Assembly (NCBI GenBank): GCA_018055005.1
Contig: JAGPIM010000006.1
Span: 1-36,096, forward strand
DNA length: 36,096 nt
Source of the DNA: Laribacter sp.
GTDB lineage: Bacteria; Pseudomonadota; Gammaproteobacteria; Burkholderiales; Aquaspirillaceae
Direction: 5' to 3'
The translations under genes and the position numbers were made by a program. Under the pieces are notes generated by a model. It searched no databases and was not told the DNA's origin. It saw only the letters and a program-made list of their open reading frames with translations. Below, piece after piece: positions 13,670 through 19,306 of the stretch. The stretch's first letter is position 1. Each line of letters begins with the position of its first letter.

Positions 13670-14575
13670 CTATACCGAATCACTTGAAGCGCGAGTTATA
13701 TCTTCTTTTGATATATTAATCTTAATGGTTTTTAGCAAACCACCTGAAATTGCCGGCTCAAAATCTTGCAGTGCGCGATCTATTGATTGACCGGAGGGGC
13801 GATCTTCATCTTGAATCCCAAGTATGACAAGATCCAAATGCGCGTCCACTCTTTTAACTTCCCGGTAGTGATTGATTTTTGATAGCATCATATATAGGCG
13901 ATCACGAAACATTGAACCAATTATTCTATCGGACCGAAATTCAATGAACGTTTCTTTATTAGTGTCTTGTATGTATGCATCGAAAATTGGTTGTGCGCTA
14001 CTAATTGGATCAATGCCATGAAATTGTGCGCTGAACTTCACGTCGGTAATTGCCCGAGATGGATCGATAGATAAGGTTTGAAGATATTTTTGCAGCCCGA
14101 TTTTCTCGATCAATTTCGAATTGATTCTTCGTGCGATAAACTCAGGTTGCTGTTGTGTTATAGGTTCATCAGATTGTTTTCTTTCAACTTCTTCCGTGGT
14201 TGCCTTCGTAACCTTTGGTATGGCATTGTAATCACCGTAAACATTTGTATGATTAAGCGACTGGGTTTGATTGTTGGATATTGTTATGATTTGAGATAAT
14301 AGGTGTTTATTTTGGCTCTCAAGCTTCTCAACTTCTTTCTCCTTCTTTTTTACTTCCTTTGAGATCGAGATAAGTTTGCCTACCGAGAAGCTATCGAAGG
14401 ACTCGGATAGAACCAGAACAAGCAGCAGGCATAGCAATGTAACTATTCCTCCTGTTATGTCTCCTCTTGGATCGATAAAAAAATACCGATAAAAAATCAT
14501 ACCGACTAGTAAAAGGCAGAGCACCACAATGAGGAAACGGACGAACCAGTTTACATTCCTATTTACTTTTTCCAT
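13670..14575 (-). CDS. Unknown membrane-anchored coiled-coil protein with nuclease-like C-terminus
   Basis: 301 residues; not a recognised phage gene. Two hydrophobic helices (residues 11-33 and 40-57, split by a short DPRGD turn) are followed by a Lys/Glu coiled coil (71-100), a polar linker with NVYGDYN (111-117), and a globular C-terminal domain. That domain contains PIFDAYIQDTNKETFIEFRS (197-215), which resembles the D-x(n)-E-x-K strand pair of restriction-endonuclease-like folds with Arg in place of Lys, and HLDLVILGIQDED (246-258). Base composition is clearly AT-rich against its neighbours, and it is flanked by intergenic remnants. It could be a defence or exclusion protein, but this is only inferred. 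The GGAG lies far (16 nt) from the ATG. Confidence 0.65.
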   Translation of the reverse strand: MEKVNRNVNWFVRFLIVVLCLLLVGMIFYRYFFIDPRGDITGGIVTLLCLLLVLVLSESFDSFSVGKLISISKEVKKKEKEVEKLESQNKHLLSQIITISNNQTQSLNHTNVYGDYNAIPKVTKATTEEVERKQSDEPITQQQPEFIARRINSKLIEKIGLQKYLQTLSIDPSRAITDVKFSAQFHGIDPISSAQPIFDAYIQDTNKETFIEFRSDRIIGSMFRDRLYMMLSKINHYREVKRVDAHLDLVILGIQDEDRPSGQSIDRALQDFEPAISGGLLKTIKINISKEDITRASSDSV

Positions 14576-15017
14576 ATGAGTGCTTTAAAGGCTCCAATAT
14601 GAATATACACCTCGGTAGGTATATATCTTGTTTATTTGTGCGCGTAGCGTTTCATGCTACACGCATTTTTGTTTCTTTCCAAGAATATAAGGTAGTTGAA
14701 TGATGACTGCAGAGGTAAGTAGCTTCTCACCTATCTGCTTAAGGGCCGATAACAAAACCCTCTTGATGTCACGGGGGTAAAACTCCATCCGGCTGGCATG
14801 AAGCCATACATTGTCAGCCAGACACTCTGGAAATCATTGCAGCTGTTGCTGCCCTTTATGCCACATTCACGTAGAGGCAGAAGTCCTCGCTTTAGTGAAC
14901 CGTGCGATACGGAACGGTATCTTGTCCGTCCTCACCATGGGTGATCTCGACGTCCCCCTGTAACCGTTCAAACTCAAGGCTCGACAGAAGGACCCCAGCC
15001 TTGCCGGGGCTGCTCTA
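14576..15017. other. Intergenic stretch of 440 bp without a recognisable gene
   Basis: Next to the AT-rich gene lies an imperfect inverted repeat ATATACACCT-CGGT-AGGTATAT (14602-14623), placed where an operator for that gene could be. At 14643-14664 GCGTAGC-GTTTCAT-GCTACACGC followed by ATTTTTG resembles a plus-strand terminator, though no plus-strand gene is present. The remainder up to 15017 has only short frames and looks like decayed sequence. Its right edge (15003-15017) is homologous to the tail of the intact antirepressor locus. Confidence 0.5.
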
Positions 15018-15497
15018 TCACTGCCCAAGCACCTGCCGCTCCATCGCCTGGTAATGCTCATCGCAGTGGCAGCGGAGCTTTTTCAGGCTGCCAATGAACA
15101 TGCCGATCTCGTGCCAGCTGTCGAATACCCGAGAGGCAATGGGTGCATTCAGCAACCGTAGCGGTGGCTCCAGTTCGCGCAGGGTGTCACGCATCATGTC
15201 CACCATGCAGAACACGCCATGCAAGTGATGGACTTCGCCAGCGGTCAGCTGGTAACTGCCGGGTTCGGCCTTGGTTCTGCGTGTGGTGGAGTAGGCTCCG
15301 GTCTTGCGGATCGTGGGAAGAACATCCTCCATTACCCGGGCCTCAAAGCGTTCAGCTTCAGGTTTGCGGCTTTTGACGATCAGGCGGTACAGGTTGGGCT
15401 CGTTGATGTACACCAGCTCCTGCTTTCCTCCATCGGTAAGGGTGTCGCGTTTCGCTACACCCTTTTCACGGCAGTTTTTCGTAGTGACTCTCGTACT
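15018..15497 (-). pseudogene. 5'-truncated BRO/antirepressor, copy 2
   Basis: The frame reads EKGVAKRDTLTDGGKQELVYINEPNLYRLIVKSRKPEAERF, the second half of a Bro-N domain, then a C-terminal domain almost identical to copy 3 (RKTGAYSTTR to the final ...LGQ). A TAA at 15498-15500 closes the frame upstream, and the first Bro-N block (the LWFVASDVAxAL region) is missing. A GTG at 15413 could start a 131-residue product lacking most of Bro-N. The GIY-YIG gene ends only 15 bases upstream, so the break coincides with that gene's arrival. Confidence 0.75.
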
Positions 15498-15512
15498 TTA
15501 CAGTAGTCGACG

Positions 15513-16067
15513 TTACTGGGAGCTCCGGAATCGAGCACATTTTCGGCACCAATGGCCTTGCATAATTGATATCGCGCTAGCATTCCACTGGTGGCCTTGG
15601 GAACACTGCCAGTTGTAATATCGGTTCACACCCTCGAACGTTGTAGTGAGGCAGGCTCCGCCATGTTTTGATGCCGCGATCTGCAGATCTTCGAGCGAAT
15701 ATTTGAATTTTCCCTCTCGCCAGCTGAATGGTTTTGGTTGGACATGCTGGTTTAGCAAGAAAACTCCTGACTGTGAAATCTGCTTCATCCAGTACATCTC
15801 ACGCTCGTTGGCTACTTCCTTTGAAACTTCCTCGACTACGAACATACGTGGCTCGTAACTGTGCTTTTCTTTCCAAACACGAAGGTGATCATTAAATCGT
15901 GATGCTGGAGCGTTTGACTGACCCACGTAGACGATTTGGTTGTCGGTAGGTCGAATCAAGACGTAGATTGCAACCTTGCCGCTGAGGCGCGGCGGTTTTG
16001 GTACCTCGTAGAGACGCGGAGGATGCAAGTTCTGACACCTCTTGATGATATTTTGATTATTAGCCAA
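15513..16067 (-). CDS. GIY-YIG endonuclease with C-terminal zinc finger
   Basis: 184 residues. The GIY-YIG core is visible: VAIYVLIRP (residues 32-40), IVYVGQSNAPASRFNDH (45-61, with the catalytic Arg57), and NEREMYWMKQI with the metal-binding Glu90. The C-terminal part has YYNWQCSQGHQWNASAISIM and GHWCRKC, a Cys155-His159-Cys174-Cys177 finger like those attached to homing endonucleases. The composition is less GC-rich than the replication genes. It sits directly against the broken end of antirepressor copy 2 and carries no visible intron. It is probably a free-standing homing-type nuclease. Confidence 0.85.
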   Translation of the reverse strand: MANNQNIIKRCQNLHPPRLYEVPKPPRLSGKVAIYVLIRPTDNQIVYVGQSNAPASRFNDHLRVWKEKHSYEPRMFVVEEVSKEVANEREMYWMKQISQSGVFLLNQHVQPKPFSWREGKFKYSLEDLQIAASKHGGACLTTTFEGVNRYYNWQCSQGHQWNASAISIMQGHWCRKCARFRSSQ

Positions 16068-16300
16068 TTAATCGGTGGACGGCTAAGCAATGTTGATCAC
16101 AAAGTGGGTTATTTTATAGGCAATATGCAAGTGAAATTAGAAGTGTGATTGTTTATCATATTTTTTGATTGACTGGCGTTGTTGCATAACTCCTGCCGAG
16201 GCTGTTCAGGTGAGTGCGAAGTAGCCTCGCCGCACAAGCCCCGCTACCGCACCACCAACTGGCCCGAGCACAACTGCAGCCGACCTTGAGCGTTACCAGA

Positions 16301-16370
16301 ACGCTTACCCTGCCCGGGCAAGGGTAAGTTTCCAGAAGCGCTTACTTAGATGATCGTCCGAGATGCGCCA
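16301..16370. repeat. Right copy of the 55-bp direct repeat with palindromic arm
   Basis: CTTACCCTGCCC/GGGCAAGGGTAAG forms an inverted repeat with one bulged base (16304-16328). From 16316 the sequence matches the 13533-13587 element in the same orientation. The two copies bracket 2.7 kb holding the membrane protein gene, the truncated antirepressor and the GIY-YIG gene. Confidence 0.75.
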
Positions 16371-16404
16371 CCTACCAGAACCGTTGAATCACAGGGTACG
16401 AATA

Positions 16405-16433
16405 GAGCAGCCCCGGCAAGGCCGGGGCTGCTC
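16405..16433 (-). terminator. Terminator of antirepressor copy 3
   Basis: A perfect 13-bp stem GAGCAGCCCCGGC/GCCGGGGCTGCTC with a 3-base loop starts just after the antirepressor stop, followed on the minus strand by TATTCG. The related sequence after copy 2 (15003-15015) has kept one arm and lost the perfect match in the other. Confidence 0.65.
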
Positions 16434-16435
16434 TA

Positions 16436-17047
16436 TCACTGCCCAAGCACACGCCGTTCCATCGCCTGGTAATGCTCACCGCAGTGGCTGCGCAGCTTTT
16501 TCAAACTGCCAATGAACATGCCGATCTCGTGCCAGCTATCAAACACTCGCGGGGCAATGGGTGAGTTCAGCAGCCGTAGCGGCGGCTCCAGCTCGCGCAG
16601 GGTGTCACGCATCATGTCCACCATGCAGAACACGCCGTGCAAGTGATGGACTTCGCCCGCGGTCAGCAGGTAGCTGCCGGGCTCGACTTTGGCTTTGCGC
16701 GTGGTGGAGTAGGCTCCGGTCTTGCGGATCGCCGGCAGTACCTCGGAAGTGACCCACTTCTTGAACCGCTTGGCTTCGGGCTTGCGACTGCGAAGGATAG
16801 CCGAGTAAAGGCCGGATTCGCTGATCGTAGACACCTCTTGTGCCCCGCCAAGGGTGTCCACAATCTGGACATCCTTTTCATCATTGTCCAGATGGCGAAG
16901 CATATGCGGCGTATGCGAGTACTCAAGCGCAGTGGCTACATCGGATGCTACAAACCATAGTGCGCCATCCTTGTTGAGGATGCGAACAGCGTGGGCATTG
17001 AAGTTGAATGTGGTTGGTGCGGACGCACGTTGGGCTGTGTTATGCAT
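16436..17047 (-). CDS. Phage antirepressor (BRO-N family), intact copy 3
   Basis: 203 residues from MHNTAQRASAPTTFNFNAHA, with CAGGAG six bases before the ATG. The Bro-N domain is complete: VRILNKDGALWFVASDVATALEY, then LGGAQEVSTISESGLYSAILRSRKPEAKRFKKWV and EVLPAIRKTGAY. The C-terminal domain (GSYLLTAGEVHHLHGVFCMVDMMRDTLREL ... GQ) is shared with copy 2. In phages, such proteins inactivate the resident repressor. The leader from 17280 to 17048 carries a C4-like RNA and matching target sites, so expression is probably controlled as for P1 ant. A short leader frame overlaps its start. Confidence 0.85.
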   Translation of the reverse strand: MHNTAQRASAPTTFNFNAHAVRILNKDGALWFVASDVATALEYSHTPHMLRHLDNDEKDVQIVDTLGGAQEVSTISESGLYSAILRSRKPEAKRFKKWVTSEVLPAIRKTGAYSTTRKAKVEPGSYLLTAGEVHHLHGVFCMVDMMRDTLRELEPPLRLLNSPIAPRVFDSWHEIGMFIGSLKKLRSHCGEHYQAMERRVLGQ

Positions 17048-17264
17048 GATTTTGCTCCTGTGCTGCGGCTGTGTTTTCCGCTTCCCCGCTTCCAAACGGG
17101 TGGGGCGGAACCGTGCGGGTTGGAAGACCGGGCACAGGACCGGTAGGGCTTGCGCCCTCCCGCACGGCTCGCCCCATAAAAGGGCGTGACCATGCAACGG
17201 ACACAAAAATACCGCTCTCGCGGCGGTGTCCGCCTGTACTACCGGGCTTCCAAACCCGCATCAC
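17040..17264 (-). CDS. Icd-like leader peptide overlapping the antirepressor start
   Basis: 74 residues, GTG or ATG start (VMRVWKPGSTGGHRRESGIF), running across the C4-like RNA and ending TAA eight bases inside the antirepressor gene. The segment RTVPPHPFGSGEAEN is the phrase typical of peptides labelled host cell division inhibitor Icd-like or Ash; it results from the C4 stem sequence. In P1, icd overlaps ant1 and its translation is needed for ant1 expression. The same layout is seen here. No good Shine-Dalgarno is visible, and a toxic role is not shown. Confidence 0.45.
   Translation of the reverse strand: MMRVWKPGSTGGHRRESGIFVSVAWSRPFMGRAVREGASPTGPVPGLPTRTVPPHPFGSGEAENTAAAQEQNHA
17088..17097 (-). 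promoter_or_regulatory. Downstream C4 target site
   Basis: Minus strand GTTTGGAAGC, 41 bases before the antirepressor ATG. Its TTGGAAG is complementary to CTTCCAA in the C4-like RNA (17120-17126), and the same 10-mer recurs at 17246-17255. This matches P4 seqC or the P1 ant-proximal target. Confidence 0.65.
17102..17175 (-). ncRNA. C4-like antisense RNA (P1/P4 immunity RNA type)
   Basis: On the minus strand, GGGGCG and CCGTGCGGG at the 5' side pair with CCCGCACGG and CGCCCC at the 3' side (17159-17175 with 17102-17119), enclosing two hairpins: AGGGC-GCAA-GCCCT with a GNRA loop, and ACCGG-TCCTGTGC-CCGGT. The single-stranded joint has CTTCCAA (17126-17120), complementary to identical sites on both sides. 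A 74-nt closed junction with two hairpins, located before an antirepressor, is the layout of C4 RNA (about 77 nt, Rfam C4). It would be cut from the leader transcript and block expression by pairing with it. Confidence 0.75.
17204..17228 (-). terminator. Leader terminator between target site and C4-like RNA
   Basis: Minus strand ACCGC-CGCGAGA-GCGGT then ATTTTTGTG. It lies between the upstream target site and the C4-like RNA, the position where P4-type immunity ends transcripts prematurely. Confidence 0.65.
17246..17255 (-). promoter_or_regulatory. Upstream C4 target site
   Basis: Minus strand GTTTGGAAGC, identical to 17088-17097, seven bases after the possible start of the Icd-like peptide and about 25 bases after the predicted transcript start. 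Pairing with CTTCCAA of the C4-like RNA would cover the peptide's initiation region. Equivalent to P4 seqA. Confidence 0.65.
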
Positions 17265-17285
17265 GCTATTGAACGCGACGGAGCG

Positions 17286-17314
17286 AAGATAGCCCGGAAG
17301 GTTTTAAAAGTCAA
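17286..17314 (-). promoter_or_regulatory. Promoter of the C4/antirepressor leader
   Basis: Minus strand TTGACT (17309-17314), 17-bp spacer, TATCTT (17286-17291). This is a near-consensus sigma70 promoter aimed at the leader, with transcription expected to start near 17280. No CI-type TTAGG operator overlaps it, so it may be active in the lysogen, as the C4 promoter of P1 is. Confidence 0.65.
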
Positions 17315-17319
17315 AACAC

Positions 17320-17346
17320 ACACAAACGCCCGTGGGCGCGTTTTTA
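17320..17346. terminator. Bidirectional terminator-like hairpin upstream of the leader promoter
   Basis: CGCCC-GT-GGGCG with GCGTTTTT on the plus side and TTTGTGTGTGTTTT on the minus side. It would insulate the C4 promoter from the replication operon. The interval 17347-17418 shows no gene. Confidence 0.45.
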
Positions 17347-17418
17347 AAACGCAGATGCTCATGGGTTGCTGGTAAGTTACTTTGACGTGTTCTAACCATG
17401 CTGCCGTGCCGGGAATCG

Positions 17419-17703
17419 CTATTCGACAGCTGCCCCCTGTGTGTCCTTCTGCTGGAACAGGTCACTCGGCGGGACATAGAAATAGGTCCGGGCCCGCTTC
17501 GGCCCCTTGCCTGGCTTGGCCCGTACCTCGCAGCCGATCTTGCCTTGCGTGCGCAGCCAGACCAGTGTCGGCATCAGGTAGGGCCCCGGATACTCTCCGC
17601 CAAGTGCCGTGACAATCTCGTTCAGGAACAGCGGACGCGGCGAATCCATCAGCACCCACAGGATTTGCCGGGCGATGCTGGGACTGGCTGGCTTCCTCGT
17701 CAT
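17419..17703 (-). CDS. Small winged-helix-like protein
   Basis: 94 residues, MTRKPASPSIARQILWVLMDSP, then RPLFLNEIVTALGGEYPGPYLMPTLVWLRTQGKIGCEVRAK, which reads as a winged helix (helix, turn, recognition helix, beta wing), and a basic, Gly/Pro-rich loop (PGKGPKRARTYFYV). It overlaps the stop of the antiterminator-like gene by four bases, so the two are probably translated together. The family is not recognised by name. A DNA-binding role in late control is plausible but inferred. Confidence 0.6.
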   Translation of the reverse strand: MTRKPASPSIARQILWVLMDSPRPLFLNEIVTALGGEYPGPYLMPTLVWLRTQGKIGCEVRAKPGKGPKRARTYFYVPPSDLFQQKDTQGAAVE

Positions 17704-18077
17704 GCCGCCACCAGATGGTTTTCCCGCCAGAGCCGTCCGAACCTGCCCGTGGCTGCCAGCAGCACGGTGTTGAACCCTCGGGCCGACATGCCGAGGCGCC
17801 GGGCCACGGCCTCATCCGTCAGGGCAGGGTAGTAAACGTGCCGGGCCTGCAATGCCTGGCGCTCTGCCGCCGGCATGGTGGTCACCAGCTTTTCCACCAG
17901 TTCGCCGATCCTCTGGTCGTAGCGGAACCGGAACCGCTTTTCGGCATCCTCCTCGAACACGTAGCGGGTCGGATCATCCATGCAGCGGTACTCGATCGAC
18001 ACGCACGACTGGCTCCGGTTGCCGGGATCGACAGCCCACTTGGCCCAGTGGGCGAGGGCGGCTGCAGGTTCAATCAT
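17700..18077 (-). CDS. Putative phage antitermination protein (Q-like)
   Basis: 125 residues from MIEPAAALAHWAKWAVDPGN; GGAGG lies seven bases before the ATG at 18077. The C-terminal HTH-like segment ALTDEAVARRLGMSARGFNTVLLAATGRFGRLW resembles the sigma region-4-like end of phage-82-type Q proteins, and the ADPGN/YRCMDDPTRY part fits small late regulators. It is the last recognisable regulator before the accessory and late genes. A protein that lets polymerase ignore terminators is needed downstream, where at least nine hairpins interrupt the late operon. Assignment is moderate. Confidence 0.55.
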   Translation of the reverse strand: MIEPAAALAHWAKWAVDPGNRSQSCVSIEYRCMDDPTRYVFEEDAEKRFRFRYDQRIGELVEKLVTTMPAAERQALQARHVYYPALTDEAVARRLGMSARGFNTVLLAATGRFGRLWRENHLVAA

Positions 18078-18095
18078 GGTCACCTCCCATCTGCC

Positions 18096-18479
18096 TCACT
18101 CGAAAATTTCCGCGTGCCACCCGCCACCGTCCTTTTTCGCCCGCACCTTGACCGCAATGAAACGGAACGGATACATGTCGGCGGCGATCTTGATCTTGGC
18201 GCGGGCATCGTCCTGCCAGAAGCCTTTGACCTCGTGTGCTTCCATCACGCCGCTGGCCAGCATGACCGCGAAGTCAGGGGTGTAGAACGTATTGTCGGCA
18301 AGCCTGAATTTCAGCCCTTCGAACTTGAACCACGCCACCTCACCTGCATGGCGCCGTTGCTCAAGATGCTTGGCATATGCCTCTTCGGTCTTGTTCATCT
18401 GGCCGGTTTTCAGACGGCCAAGTGCTTGCATGCCTTGCTTGGCGTGACGTTGGGTACCGAACTGGATTTCCTGATTCAT
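18096..18479 (-). CDS. DUF1064-type PD-(D/E)XK nuclease
   Basis: 127 residues from MNQEIQFGTQRHAKQGMQAL. The core MNKTEEAYAKHLEQRRHAGEVAWFKFEGLKFRLADNTFYTPDFAVML is the DUF1064 pattern, with Glu in NKTEEAY, Asp in YTPDF and Glu-x-Lys in AHEVKGFW. These are the metal-binding residues of a restriction-endonuclease fold, and related phage proteins are considered junction- or branch-cleaving enzymes. It starts 11 bases after the P-like gene; AAGGAA is six bases before the chosen ATG. A much longer upstream start would overlap the P-like gene in another frame and is rejected. Confidence 0.8.
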   Translation of the reverse strand: MNQEIQFGTQRHAKQGMQALGRLKTGQMNKTEEAYAKHLEQRRHAGEVAWFKFEGLKFRLADNTFYTPDFAVMLASGVMEAHEVKGFWQDDARAKIKIAADMYPFRFIAVKVRAKKDGGGWHAEIFE

Positions 18480-18490
18480 GAACATTTCCT

Positions 18491-19306
18491 TTAGTTGCTG
18501 GCGCTGCCACGAGGCATGCCGAGCCGTGAGAGCAGGGCGTCGCTGACGGGCAGGCCGTACCGGGTGCGTACCGCATGGGCGTACTGCAACGAAATGCACG
18601 GGTAGCTGGCCGGCACCTTGTTGATTGGCTCGGTCCAGCTCAGGTCGAGGCCGTCCGGATACTGCTGGCCATCCTGCGATTGCTTCCGGGCCTGTCCCCG
18701 GGCTTCGGACAGCATCCGCGATACCTCGGCTTCGGAGCGGGTGGTCTTGCCCGGGGCCGGGAGGGACTGTTCCCGCGGTGTGGCAACCGGGATCGGCCTG
18801 TCTGCATCCGCTGCGGCCTGTTCCCAGGCGGCACGCCAGCGTCCGGCCAGTTCACGCCAGCCCAGATGCAGCATGTCGCCCCCGATACGCTGGGCGGCCC
18901 AGAAATGCCGGGGGCTCGGCCAGGCTTCCTGCTGGCCGGCATGGCGTCGGACCATCTGGTCAGCCGCGTCGTAGAACGCCGGCTCCGGGTCGCTGTTGGC
19001 CTGGGGACGGCAGGCTCTCAGGAATTGCGGCAGGCTGGGCGGCATCTCATGCCGACGGCGGCATACGGCCAGGCCCGTGGCGATTTCCTGTGGGGTGATT
19101 GCCTCATCGCTGAATGCTTCGGCCCATGCTGCCCGCCAGTTTGCGAGGGAGCTTTCGACCCGGAAGCTGGCACGCCAGAGGTTCGGATACATGCCCTCCA
19201 GCCGGTTGAACAAGTGGTCCATCAGCGACAACCCTTCGAGCTTGGCCAATGGCTCAAGCCAGACGCTGGCATTGCCCCTCGATGGTGGCGTGAACGGTGC
19301 GTTCAT
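18491..19306 (-). CDS. Replication protein P-like (helicase loader)
   Basis: 271 residues from MNAPFTPPSRGNASVWLEPL, GGAG six bases ahead. The block MYPNLWRASFRVESSLANWRAAWAEAFSDEAITPQEIATGLAVCRRRHEMPPSLPQFLRACRP is characteristic of lambda P-like proteins of beta- and gammaproteobacterial phages, followed by DPEPAFYDAADQMVRRH. Such proteins recruit the host DnaB helicase to the O-bound origin. The gene overlaps the O-like gene by about 50 bases in another frame, mirroring the lambda O-P order. The C-terminal 80 residues are less conserved. Confidence 0.8.
   Translation of the reverse strand: MNAPFTPPSRGNASVWLEPLAKLEGLSLMDHLFNRLEGMYPNLWRASFRVESSLANWRAAWAEAFSDEAITPQEIATGLAVCRRRHEMPPSLPQFLRACRPQANSDPEPAFYDAADQMVRRHAGQQEAWPSPRHFWAAQRIGGDMLHLGWRELAGRWRAAWEQAAADADRPIPVATPREQSLPAPGKTTRSEAEVSRMLSEARGQARKQSQDGQQYPDGLDLSWTEPINKVPASYPCISLQYAHAVRTRYGLPVSDALLSRLGMPRGSASN

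Larger units (their letters stand above)
16068..16435. other. Intergenic stretch between GIY-YIG gene and antirepressor copy 3
   Basis: No gene is recognised in 370 bp. It contains an AT-rich part next to the nuclease start (16100-16170), a GGCGTTGTTGCATAA that resembles ends of IS903-type elements (16175-16189) without a partner repeat, the second 55-bp direct repeat, and the terminator of copy 3. No missing N-terminal antirepressor half is found here. Confidence 0.5.

Noticed and set aside
16170-16200. GGCGTTGTTGCATAACTC resembling the end of an IS903-type element
   Set aside because: No matching inverted end or transposase piece was found nearby, so it is mentioned only as a possible relic.
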